Of a DNA stretch of 6,397 nucleotides, positions 1 to 5,521 are shown in pieces (positions within the stretch are counted from its first letter, which is position 1; each line of letters opens with the position of its first letter). A program made the position numbers and the translations under genes. A model generated the notes under the pieces. It was not told where the DNA came from and made no database searches. It saw only the letters and a list, made by a program, of their open reading frames with translations. Origin of the DNA: Phycisphaerales bacterium UBA966 (GTDB taxonomy: Bacteria > Planctomycetota > Phycisphaerae > Phycisphaerales > SM1A02); the NCBI GenBank assembly GCA_002292895.1, contig DBCE01000012.1, positions 1 to 6,397 of the forward strand, read 5' to 3'.

Positions 1-1205
1 GAATCTAGATCAAAGAGCTTGGCATATTGCTTAACCAGAGCGTTCTTTGGCTCGGTCAGAATCTGCACCATGGCATCGCGTGAGAGTGGATGCAGCGGGC
101 AGACGATCGGCAGACGGCCAACCAGTTCCGGAATCATTCCGAATTCAAGCACATCATCGGGGGTGACTTGGGCTACCAGCGCAGTGCGCTCAGTGACCTT
201 GTCTTCCACGCCCTGCGACTCAGCAGAGAAGCCGATGCGCTTGCGACCAATGCGCTTGCGAACGATGTCCTCAATGCCGTCGAAACTACCACCGCAGATG
301 AACAGGATATTGGTGGTATCCATCTGGATGTACTGCTGTTCCGGATGCTTGCGCCCGCCTTGCGGAGGAACGTTGGCAGTGGTGCCTTCCAACAACTTCA
401 GCAAGCTCTGCTGAACGCCTTCGCCACTCACATCACGGGTGATGGAGACGTTGTGATTGGTCTTGCCGATCTTGTCGATTTCATCGATGTAGATGATGCC
501 GCGTTGCGCGCTTTCCAAGTCGAAATCAGCAGCCTGCAGCAACTTGAGGAGCAGGTTCTCAACATCTTCACCGACGTAGCCAGCCTCGGTCAGCGTGGTG
601 GCGTCACCAATGGCGAACGGCACATTGAGAATGCGCGCAAGCGTCTTGGCCAACAGCGTCTTGCCGGTACCGGTGGAACCGATCATCAAGACGTTGGACT
701 TATCAAGCTCCACTTGTGACTGCTCGTTCTCAAGTTGCGAGAGTCGCTTGTAGTGATTGTGCACGGCAACAGACAGCGCGCGCTTGGCGTTCTCTTGGCC
801 GATCACGTATTGATCAAGGAATTCCTTCATCTGCCGCGGTGATGGAATCTGTCCAAGTTGTGGGCGGCTGCCGGTGACGCGGCGTCGCTCCTGCTTGAAG
901 ATGTTTTGGCAGAGGTCAGTGCAGTTGGTGCAGATGTAGACGTCGCTGGGACCTTCAACCATTGGCCCAACTTCGCGACTGGTCTTGCCGCAGAAGCTGC
1001 AGGTGGTGACCTTGCGACCACGGAATCCGCCGTCGCCGCCACCTCCGGACGCGCCGCCGCCGCCTGGTCCGCTCGGACCGCCGCTGGTTCCGCCGCCGAA
1101 GCCATCGCCGAACTCACGACCACCGCCGCGCTTGGAATTACCCGAGTTGCCATTGGCACGCTGCGGGATGGCGGGGTTGGGTTCACGGCTCGGCGTAGGC
1201 TGCAT
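1..1205 (-). CDS. clpX: ATP-dependent Clp protease ATP-binding subunit ClpX (C-terminus beyond left edge)
   Basis: ClpX is the cytoplasmic AAA+ unfoldase that recognises tagged proteins and threads them into the ClpP peptidase. The window holds 401 codons from an ATG preceded by AAGGAA about 11 bases upstream. Visible in order: a glycine-rich leader (residues 1-65), a C4 zinc-binding domain (C69, C72, C92, C95), Walker A GSTGTGKT (176-183), pore loop GYVG (209-212), Walker B IIYIDE (237-242), the RKH loop (285-287), the IGF loop that docks on ClpP (324-326) and the arginine finger in GRLP (R364). The sensor-2 region and C-terminus lie outside the window. Because the IGF loop is kept, a ClpP partner is expected elsewhere. 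Oddities: the leader is about 50 residues longer than in E. coli ClpX, and Walker A has Ser where ClpX usually has Pro (GPTG). The gene follows a small membrane protein after a 206-base gap. Identity is very secure. Confidence 0.97.
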   Translation of the reverse strand, partial: MQPTPSREPNPAIPQRANGNSGNSKRGGGREFGDGFGGGTSGGPSGPGGGGASGGGGDGGFRGRKVTTCSFCGKTSREVGPMVEGPSDVYICTNCTDLCQNIFKQERRRVTGSRPQLGQIPSPRQMKEFLDQYVIGQENAKRALSVAVHNHYKRLSQLENEQSQVELDKSNVLMIGSTGTGKTLLAKTLARILNVPFAIGDATTLTEAGYVGEDVENLLLKLLQAADFDLESAQRGIIYIDEIDKIGKTNHNVSITRDVSGEGVQQSLLKLLEGTTANVPPQGGRKHPEQQYIQMDTTNILFICGGSFDGIEDIVRKRIGRKRIGFSAESQGVEDKVTERTALVAQVTPDDVLEFGMIPELVGRLPIVCPLHPLSRDAMVQILTEPKNALVKQYAKLFDLD

Positions 1206-1411
1206 GTGTCAGTGGTTCCTTAAATACGGTGGATCGGTTGCGAATCGCTCGCATCGATCGACGGGAGTAAGTCTATCGGTCTGAAAGGGGGGATTCTGAA
1301 GTGAAGACTTCCATCATGGCTTGCGAACCGTCATTCGCAAGTTCTTATGCGGATTCCTCAGAACGAAGACCTCTTATCGGCGGGATCAGGCGTTAAAAAC
1401 CACAATAAGCG
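1206..1411. other. Intergenic leader upstream of clpX
   Basis: This 206-base gap separates the small membrane-protein gene from clpX and holds no credible gene. It contains a weak terminator-like structure at its upstream end, a perfect 7-bp inverted repeat at 1321-1340, a second 5-bp inverted repeat at 1341-1364, and another copy of the half-site TTGCGAA at 1238-1244. It is long for this compact neighbourhood, so clpX may have its own promoter here. I could not pick a convincing -35/-10 pair: TAGACT and TATTTA on the minus strand are possible -10 boxes, but neither has a good -35 at 16-18 bases. No CIRCE-type operator is present. Confidence 0.5.
1321..1340. repeat. Perfect 7-bp inverted repeat, possible operator or hairpin
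   Basis: TTGCGAA, a 6-base spacer (CCGTCA) and TTCGCAA form a perfect inverted repeat about 116 bases before the clpX start. The centre-to-centre distance of the arms is 13 bases, compatible with a dimeric regulator or a short hairpin. The same heptamer recurs at 1238-1244. No U-run follows on either strand, so it is unlikely to be a terminator. Operator function is inference only. Confidence 0.4.
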
Positions 1412-1437
1412 CTATCGGCGCGGTGTTCGCCGTGGTT
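1393..1437 (-). terminator. Weak terminator-like structure after the SHOCT-like gene
   Basis: On the minus strand AACCAC (1437-1432) can pair with GTGGTT (1403-1398), enclosing an inner GGCG/CGCC stem. The outer arm runs straight into a T-run (TTTTT, then AA) at 1399-1393. The stem begins inside the end of the small membrane-protein gene and the loop is long and branched, so this is a poor intrinsic terminator at best. It may only partly separate clpX from the upstream genes. Confidence 0.3.
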
Positions 1438-1723
1438 CCTCGGAGCCCCAGTCGGTGCCCCCGCGCTGATCCCGTTCCTTCTTGGCATTCTCGCGTGTTC
1501 GTTGCACCATGGCATCACGCGCGGTGTCAAACTCGCTGCGCGTCATCTCACCGCGCTCAAGCATGCCGCGCATGTCATCGAGCGTGAAACCGGGTGACGG
1601 GCCAGGATCTGGCGCCTTGGCAGCGCGTCGAGCCCAGAACACAATGCCACTTCCGCCGACAATCAGCACAAACAGTGCCACGATGCCGATCCAGAACAGG
1701 GCGTCGTTTGACCCGGCGTTCAC
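1412..1723 (-). CDS. Small single-helix membrane protein with SHOCT-like motif
   Basis: This 103-residue protein starts with GTG 7 bases after the tig stop, and the purine-rich AAGAAGAAGGGG at the end of tig can act as its ribosome-binding site, so it is probably translated by coupling to tig. Residues 9-31 form one hydrophobic helix followed by ARRAAK, predicting the N-terminus outside and the C-terminus in the cytoplasm. After a Pro/Gly linker, residues 46-76 (FTLDDMRGMLERGEMTRSEF onward) match the SHOCT pattern: a short helix, a Gly turn, then Thr and Glu-Phe. SHOCT-like motifs are known as short, often terminal segments tied to oligomerisation or membrane-associated proteins, without an enzymatic role. 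The tail (77-103) is highly charged. No specific function is recognised. Its place between tig and clpX, where clpP often sits, invites a link to protein quality control, but that is inference. Confidence 0.8.
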   Translation of the reverse strand: MNAGSNDALFWIGIVALFVLIVGGSGIVFWARRAAKAPDPGPSPGFTLDDMRGMLERGEMTRSEFDTARDAMVQRTRENAKKERDQRGGTDWGSEEPRRTPRR

Positions 1724-1730
1724 GCGCGGA

Positions 1731-3137
1731 TTACCCCTTCTTCTTTGGCGTCAAGCGAGCAGTCGCTGCCTTCTGCTTTTCAGCAACGATCTTGTTCCAC
1801 TCCTCGGCAGCCACATCAGTGACCTTGGCCTTGGCAAGAACGCGGTCAAGCGTCTTGGCTTCGCGGATGGCCAATGCCATTTCGTTCAGGCGGCCATTCT
1901 GCTGGAGTTCGGTACGGATCTGATCCGGGCGAGTGCCGCGTGAGCGAGCCATCTGCACGATCGATGCGTTGAGTTCGGCGTCGGAGACATCAATACCGAG
2001 GTCCTGCGCCAAGCGTGCAAGAATGAAGAAGGCGCGCAAGCGCTTGCGGGTGTCTTCTTCGCTGGCTCCACGGATCTCTGCAAGGCGATGCTCAATCTGC
2101 GCCTCTTCAAGTCCCTGTTGCTGCAACTGGATGCGCTGCATCTCAATGTTGCGTGCAACTTGGGCGCCCGACATCTTTTCTGGAAGATCGAAAGTCACCT
2201 TCTCAAGGAGCCACTCAGCTGCCTGCTCGCGCATAGCGGCGCGCTGCTCTTGATCGCGGCGTGATTCAAGGGAGAGTTTCACCTGCTCGCGCAGGTTCTC
2301 AACTGCACCCAGGCCAAGCGATTCAGCCACTGCGGCTGGTTCGGCCGGAGTAATGCGCTCTGCTTGCGTTGGCGTGAATTCCACGGTGATTTCTGCACCG
2401 CGCAGGTCTTCGCGCTCATGCACTTCTGGGCCGGTGGTCTTCAGGACGATGGAGTCGCCGACCTTCTTGCCAGTGACGTGCTTGCTCAGGTCTTCAAACA
2501 TGAGACCGAGCACTTGTCCCTTGCCTTCGTCTTCCACGTCGGGCACAACGACCAGGCACTCGGCTGCTTCGAAGTACGGGTCCTGCTTGGCACCCTTGAC
2601 GCGCACGGTGGCCTTGCCGACCATCCGGTCAAGCGTCTCGAATGGACCATCAATGCGAGCGGGAGTTCCGAAGCGGTAGCCAAGTCGGCGGATTTCGTCG
2701 GCGAGGTACTTCTCGTCAACTTCGGCCACTGGGCGACGGACTTCCACGTCCTCCAGCTTTGGAAGGGTGATTTCCGGGATGACTTCAATGTCCATCGACA
2801 CTTCAATGGCCTTGCCGCGCTGGATGGCAACATCGGCAGCTGATTCGTCAACCTCCGGGTCAGACACTGGCTGGAGCTTGTGATCCTGCAGCGCCTTTGA
2901 GTACGCGTCGGTGAGGAGCCGGCGGCGCAGGTCTTCCAAGATCGACGGTCCAAAGCGCTTCTCAATCAGACCGATCGGTGCGCTGCCGCGGCGGAAGCCG
3001 GGGATACTCGCCTCGTTGCGAGCACTGGCATAGGCCTCGGTGAGACGCTCGTCCACCATCGCTGCAGGAATGGTGATCTTGAGTCGCTTGCGGGCAGGTC
3101 CAATGTTCTCGACGACGACGGTGCTCTCAGTGGCCAT
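1731..3137 (-). CDS. tig: Trigger factor, ribosome-associated chaperone
   Basis: Trigger factor binds ribosomal protein uL23 at the exit tunnel and shelters emerging chains. At 468 residues it is slightly longer than the roughly 430 of E. coli. The ATG start is supported because MATESTVVVENIGPARKRLK aligns with the family's N-terminal strand, although the Shine-Dalgarno upstream is weak. Residues 1-125 are the ribosome-binding domain, with the signature loop at 47-54 reading GFRRGSAP (family GFRxGKxP, with Lys replaced by Ser). Residues 165-255 occupy the FKBP-type isomerase position but lack the recognisable active-site segments, so isomerase activity is doubtful. Residues 265-445 are the helical substrate-binding arms, and the tail is basic (TPKKKG). 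It lies 99 bases downstream of glnN, probably with its own promoter, and runs directly into the small SHOCT-like gene. Confidence 0.96.
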   Translation of the reverse strand: MATESTVVVENIGPARKRLKITIPAAMVDERLTEAYASARNEASIPGFRRGSAPIGLIEKRFGPSILEDLRRRLLTDAYSKALQDHKLQPVSDPEVDESAADVAIQRGKAIEVSMDIEVIPEITLPKLEDVEVRRPVAEVDEKYLADEIRRLGYRFGTPARIDGPFETLDRMVGKATVRVKGAKQDPYFEAAECLVVVPDVEDEGKGQVLGLMFEDLSKHVTGKKVGDSIVLKTTGPEVHEREDLRGAEITVEFTPTQAERITPAEPAAVAESLGLGAVENLREQVKLSLESRRDQEQRAAMREQAAEWLLEKVTFDLPEKMSGAQVARNIEMQRIQLQQQGLEEAQIEHRLAEIRGASEEDTRKRLRAFFILARLAQDLGIDVSDAELNASIVQMARSRGTRPDQIRTELQQNGRLNEMALAIREAKTLDRVLAKAKVTDVAAEEWNKIVAEKQKAATARLTPKKKG

Positions 3138-3151
3138 AGTGTTGCTCGATC

Positions 3152-3183
3152 AGGTCTGGTGTCTAGGTCTTATGTCTAGGTCT
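3152..3183. repeat. Three AGGTCT elements at 13-base intervals
   Basis: AGGTCT occurs at 3152, 3165 and 3178, an exact 13-base period. The two copies furthest from tig are identical over 11 bases (TGTCTAGGTCT at 3160-3170 and 3173-3183). They fall between the candidate -10 box and the tig start, so they would lie in the tig 5' leader. This could be simple tandem duplication or a multi-site regulator or RNA-binding element. Confidence 0.7.
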
Positions 3184-3197
3184 GGGGAAAGCGAAGC

Positions 3198-3226
3198 AGT
3201 ATACGGGGATCGGCGACCATCGCCGA
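3198..3226 (-). promoter_or_regulatory. Candidate tig promoter
   Basis: TATACT on the minus strand (3203-3198) matches the sigma70 -10 consensus at five of six positions. The best -35 options at 17-18 bases, TCGGCG or TTCGGC, are poor. Transcription would begin near 3191, giving a leader of about 54 bases before the tig ATG. The -35 region coincides with the hairpin that follows glnN. Confidence 0.35.
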
Positions 3227-3238
3227 ACCGTGCCGATC
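3208..3238 (-). other. Competing hairpins at the end of glnN
   Basis: Two mutually exclusive stems overlap. TCGGCGA-CCA-TCGCCGA (3210-3226) is a perfect 7-bp stem with a 3-base loop. GATCGGC (3208-3214) can instead pair with GCCGATC (3232-3238), which overlaps the glnN stop codon. Neither is followed by a U-run on the minus strand, so a classical intrinsic terminator is not supported. It may act as a 3' stability structure for glnN or a partial barrier before tig. Confidence 0.45.
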
Positions 3239-5420
3239 ACTTCATGAGAAGCATCTCGGCGTAGGTGGGCAGGGGCCAATTGTCGTCCGGAGTCAAGCGT
3301 TCGAGTGCATCGCATGCGGCGCGAACACGGGCCGTTGCGGGCACGGTGTTGTCACGCAGGAAGCGCATCTCGGTGGCGTGATCCTTGTGGTGCTTGGCGG
3401 CGAGTTTCTCAAGTTCAGCAACAGCAACCCGCAAGTCATTCACCAGGCCGACGTAATGGCGCAGGTCAGCTTGCGTTTCGGCGCAGTCGACGTCGGCGGC
3501 AAGCGTGGCGCCCACAGTGGTGGCCAATTCTTCCTGGGTCCGGAGCCCGGCAGGGAGAATCTGTGTGCGAACCATCTGAATGATGGTGCGCGTTTCAATG
3601 CCAATCACCGTGCAGTAATTCTCGACGAGCACGTCATAGCGAGCCTCAAGTTCACGCGCATTCAAGACGTGGTACTTGGCAAAGACATCGCGGGCCTTCT
3701 TGGTGCTGAATGCGCTCAAGGCTTCAGCGGTGCTGCGCAAGTTCGGGAGGCCACGCTTCTCGGCTTCCTTGTGCCATGCCTCGCCGTAACCGTCGCCATC
3801 GAAGCACACGCGGCGGTGCGCCTTGATGGTGTCCTTGAGCACGGTCTTGACTGCAGCTTCAAGTTTCGCAGCGGACGGATTCTTGCCGGCCTTCTTCTCC
3901 AGTTCGGTTGCCAAGTAGTCAATGCTCTCGGTAACGATGGTGTTGAGGACGGTGTTCGGCCATGCAACGGCACTTGTTGAACCAACGGCGCGGAACTCAA
4001 ACTTGTTGCCCGTGAAGGCGAACGGAGAGGTGCGGTTGCGATCGCTTGCGTGGCGCGGAATGTGCGGAAGGCTGGTGGCGCCAAGATCAAGTTCGCCACC
4101 CGTCTTGGTCTTCTTGGGCGAGCCAGTCTGCAGCTGATCCAGAATGTCAGTCAGCATGTCGCCGAGGAAGATGCTCATGATGGCTGGTGGTGCCTCATTT
4201 GCCCCTAAACGGTGGTCATTTGCGGCACTTGCAATGGAGGCGCGCAACATGTCAGCATGCAGATCCACGGCGCGGATCACCGCGGTCAGGAACACCAAGA
4301 ATTGCATGTTGGTGTGCGTATCCGCGCGAGGATCCAGAAGGTTGATTCCGGTGCTCGTGGACATGGACCAGTTGTTGTGCTTGCCACTTCCATTGATGCC
4401 TGCGAACGGCTTCTCATGGATCAAGCACTCAAATCCGTACTTGCGGGCCACCATGCGCAACACTTGCATGGTGATCATCTGATGGTCAACGGCGATGTTG
4501 GCATTCTCAAACATCGGCGCCAATTCGTACTGACTTGGAGCAACCTCGTTGTGACGCGTCTTGGCTGGAACGCCCAGCTCAAAGAGCCGTGCTTCTACTT
4601 CTGCCATGAAGGTCAGCACGCGGTCTGGAACTGCGCCAAAGTAATGGTCATCCAACTGATGGCCCTTTGGCGGATTGGCGCCCATCATGGTTCGGCCAGT
4701 CATCATGAGGTCGAGGCGTTGCTCGGCCTGCTCGCGCTCAACCAGGAAGTACTCCTGCTCGCAACCAAGGGTGCCCACCACGTGGGAGACGCCTGCGTCG
4801 TGGCCAAAGATCTTGAGAATGCGCATCGCCTGCTTGGAAAGCGCTTGAATGGAGCGCAAGAGCGGGGTCTTCTTGTCGAGCGCTTCGCCTGTCCAACTGA
4901 CGAACGCGGTGGGGATGCACAGGGTGGTGATGCCAGACGGATTGCGCAAGAGGAACGCTGGGCTAGTGGCGTCCCAAGCGGTGTAGCCGCGCGCTTCGTA
5001 GGTATCGCGGATTCCGCCCGACGGGAAACTGGATGCGTCGGGTTCGCCGATCACCAGTTGATTGCCGGAGAACTGTTCGATGGCGCTGCCATCGGACATT
5101 GGATTGAGGAACGCGTCGTGCTTCTCAGCAGTGATGCCGGTCAGTGGTTGGAACCAGTGGCAATAGTGCGTGGCACCGTGTTCGATCGCCCAGTCCTTCA
5201 TGGCAACGGCAACCGTGTTGGCGATTGCTGGGTCAAGCGATGTGCCTTGACTCATGGTGCGCTGCAACTTTGCAAAGACGTCACTTGGCAGGCGCTTCAG
5301 CATGGTGTCGCCGCTGAAGGTCATGCAGCCGAAGTAGTCGGAGGCGCGCGTTGGGTTGTCGAACGTTGAGGTGTTGGAGCTCATGTGCGTACCGTGAGAA
5401 GTATTGATGAACGGGTTCAT
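3237..5420 (-). CDS. glnN: Glutamine synthetase type III
   Basis: This enzyme makes glutamine from glutamate, ammonium and ATP in the cytoplasm. The type III family forms large dodecamers and is typical of Bacteroidota, cyanobacteria and some other phyla. I choose the ATG at 5420, giving 727 residues, close to the usual length of about 730. The frame is open upstream to a TTG at 5483, but that TTG lies in a hairpin loop and probable -35 box, whereas the ATG follows an AGGAGG. Family blocks in the 727-residue numbering: GATHY (82-86), HWFQPLTG (88-95), EKHD (99-102), EQEYFLVE (221-228), NEVAPSQYELAP (291-302), NGSGKHNNWS (343-352), HRLGANEAPPAI (403-414), NRTSPF (462-467) and NKFEFRAVGS (472-481). 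It ends with the typical WPLPTYAEML. No key block is missing. No adenylylation site or PII-type gene is visible nearby. Confidence 0.96.
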   Translation of the reverse strand: MNPFINTSHGTHMSSNTSTFDNPTRASDYFGCMTFSGDTMLKRLPSDVFAKLQRTMSQGTSLDPAIANTVAVAMKDWAIEHGATHYCHWFQPLTGITAEKHDAFLNPMSDGSAIEQFSGNQLVIGEPDASSFPSGGIRDTYEARGYTAWDATSPAFLLRNPSGITTLCIPTAFVSWTGEALDKKTPLLRSIQALSKQAMRILKIFGHDAGVSHVVGTLGCEQEYFLVEREQAEQRLDLMMTGRTMMGANPPKGHQLDDHYFGAVPDRVLTFMAEVEARLFELGVPAKTRHNEVAPSQYELAPMFENANIAVDHQMITMQVLRMVARKYGFECLIHEKPFAGINGSGKHNNWSMSTSTGINLLDPRADTHTNMQFLVFLTAVIRAVDLHADMLRASIASAANDHRLGANEAPPAIMSIFLGDMLTDILDQLQTGSPKKTKTGGELDLGATSLPHIPRHASDRNRTSPFAFTGNKFEFRAVGSTSAVAWPNTVLNTIVTESIDYLATELEKKAGKNPSAAKLEAAVKTVLKDTIKAHRRVCFDGDGYGEAWHKEAEKRGLPNLRSTAEALSAFSTKKARDVFAKYHVLNARELEARYDVLVENYCTVIGIETRTIIQMVRTQILPAGLRTQEELATTVGATLAADVDCAETQADLRHYVGLVNDLRVAVAELEKLAAKHHKDHATEMRFLRDNTVPATARVRAACDALERLTPDDNWPLPTYAEMLLMK

Positions 5421-5433
5421 AGTGGTCGGAGGG

Positions 5434-5439
5434 CCTCCT
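5434..5439 (-). promoter_or_regulatory. Shine-Dalgarno that decides the glnN start
   Basis: AGGAGG on the minus strand lies 13 bases before the ATG at 5420. The spacing is longer than ideal, but no comparable site precedes the ATG at 5384 or the TTG at 5483. The flanks GGGC and GCCC (5445-5442 and 5434-5431) can form a small stem that presents most of the motif in its loop, and the motif can alternatively pair with the following CCTCC. Confidence 0.6.
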
Positions 5440-5454
5440 GAGCCCAAGTTGATA

Positions 5455-5483
5455 ACTGTATGTTGACCTGAGGGGGCGATCAA
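5455..5483 (-). promoter_or_regulatory. Candidate sigma70-type glnN promoter
   Basis: On the minus strand TTGATC (5483-5478), exactly 17 bases of spacer, then TACAGT (5460-5455). Both hexamers match consensus at four of six positions, including the important TTGA and the first A and last T of the -10. The predicted start near 5448 leaves a leader of about 28 bases containing the AGGAGG. I see no sigma54-type GG/GC pair. Confidence 0.5.
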
Positions 5484-5489
5484 GCCCCC
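5472..5489. other. GC-rich hairpin between the vWA gene and glnN
   Basis: GGGGGC, a 6-base loop GATCAA, then GCCCCC form a perfect 6-bp all-GC stem starting 33 bases after the vWA stop codon. There is no U-run after it on the minus strand, so it is at best a non-canonical terminator for the vWA gene. Its loop contains the proposed -35 box of the glnN promoter, so it could also influence glnN initiation. Confidence 0.5.
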
Positions 5490-5521
5490 AATTCACGGCG
5501 GAATCGATCGAATCCCCGGAA

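Noticed and set aside
90..719. Plus-strand open frame of 209 codons opposite clpX
   Set aside because: It is antisense to the ClpX ATPase core, which is unmistakable on the other strand; no ribosome-binding site or family match.
827..1186. Alanine-rich minus-strand frame overlapping clpX
   Set aside because: It is an out-of-frame shadow of the low-complexity clpX leader and zinc-domain codons.
985..1284. Proline-rich plus-strand frame
   Set aside because: The proline runs are the reverse-strand reading of the glycine-rich ClpX leader codons.
1206..1411. CIRCE-type heat-shock operator before clpX
   Set aside because: I looked for TTAGCACTC-N9-GAGTGCTAA and close variants; the palindrome present has a different sequence and spacer.
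2364..2843. Plus-strand frame of 159 codons opposite tig
   Set aside because: It is antisense to the trigger factor isomerase-like domain and resembles no known family.
4212..5369. Long plus-strand open frame (385 codons) opposite glnN
   Set aside because: It lies entirely antisense to a strongly conserved enzyme, its translation shows no recognisable family, and such mirror frames are common opposite GC-rich genes.
5481..5483. TTG as the start of glnN
   Set aside because: It sits in a hairpin loop and likely -35 box, lacks a Shine-Dalgarno, and the 21 extra residues do not resemble the family N-terminus.
5504..5511. TCGATCGA palindrome after the vWA gene
   Set aside because: A short self-complementary 8-mer; related CGATCG sequences occur elsewhere in the window, so chance is the simplest explanation.
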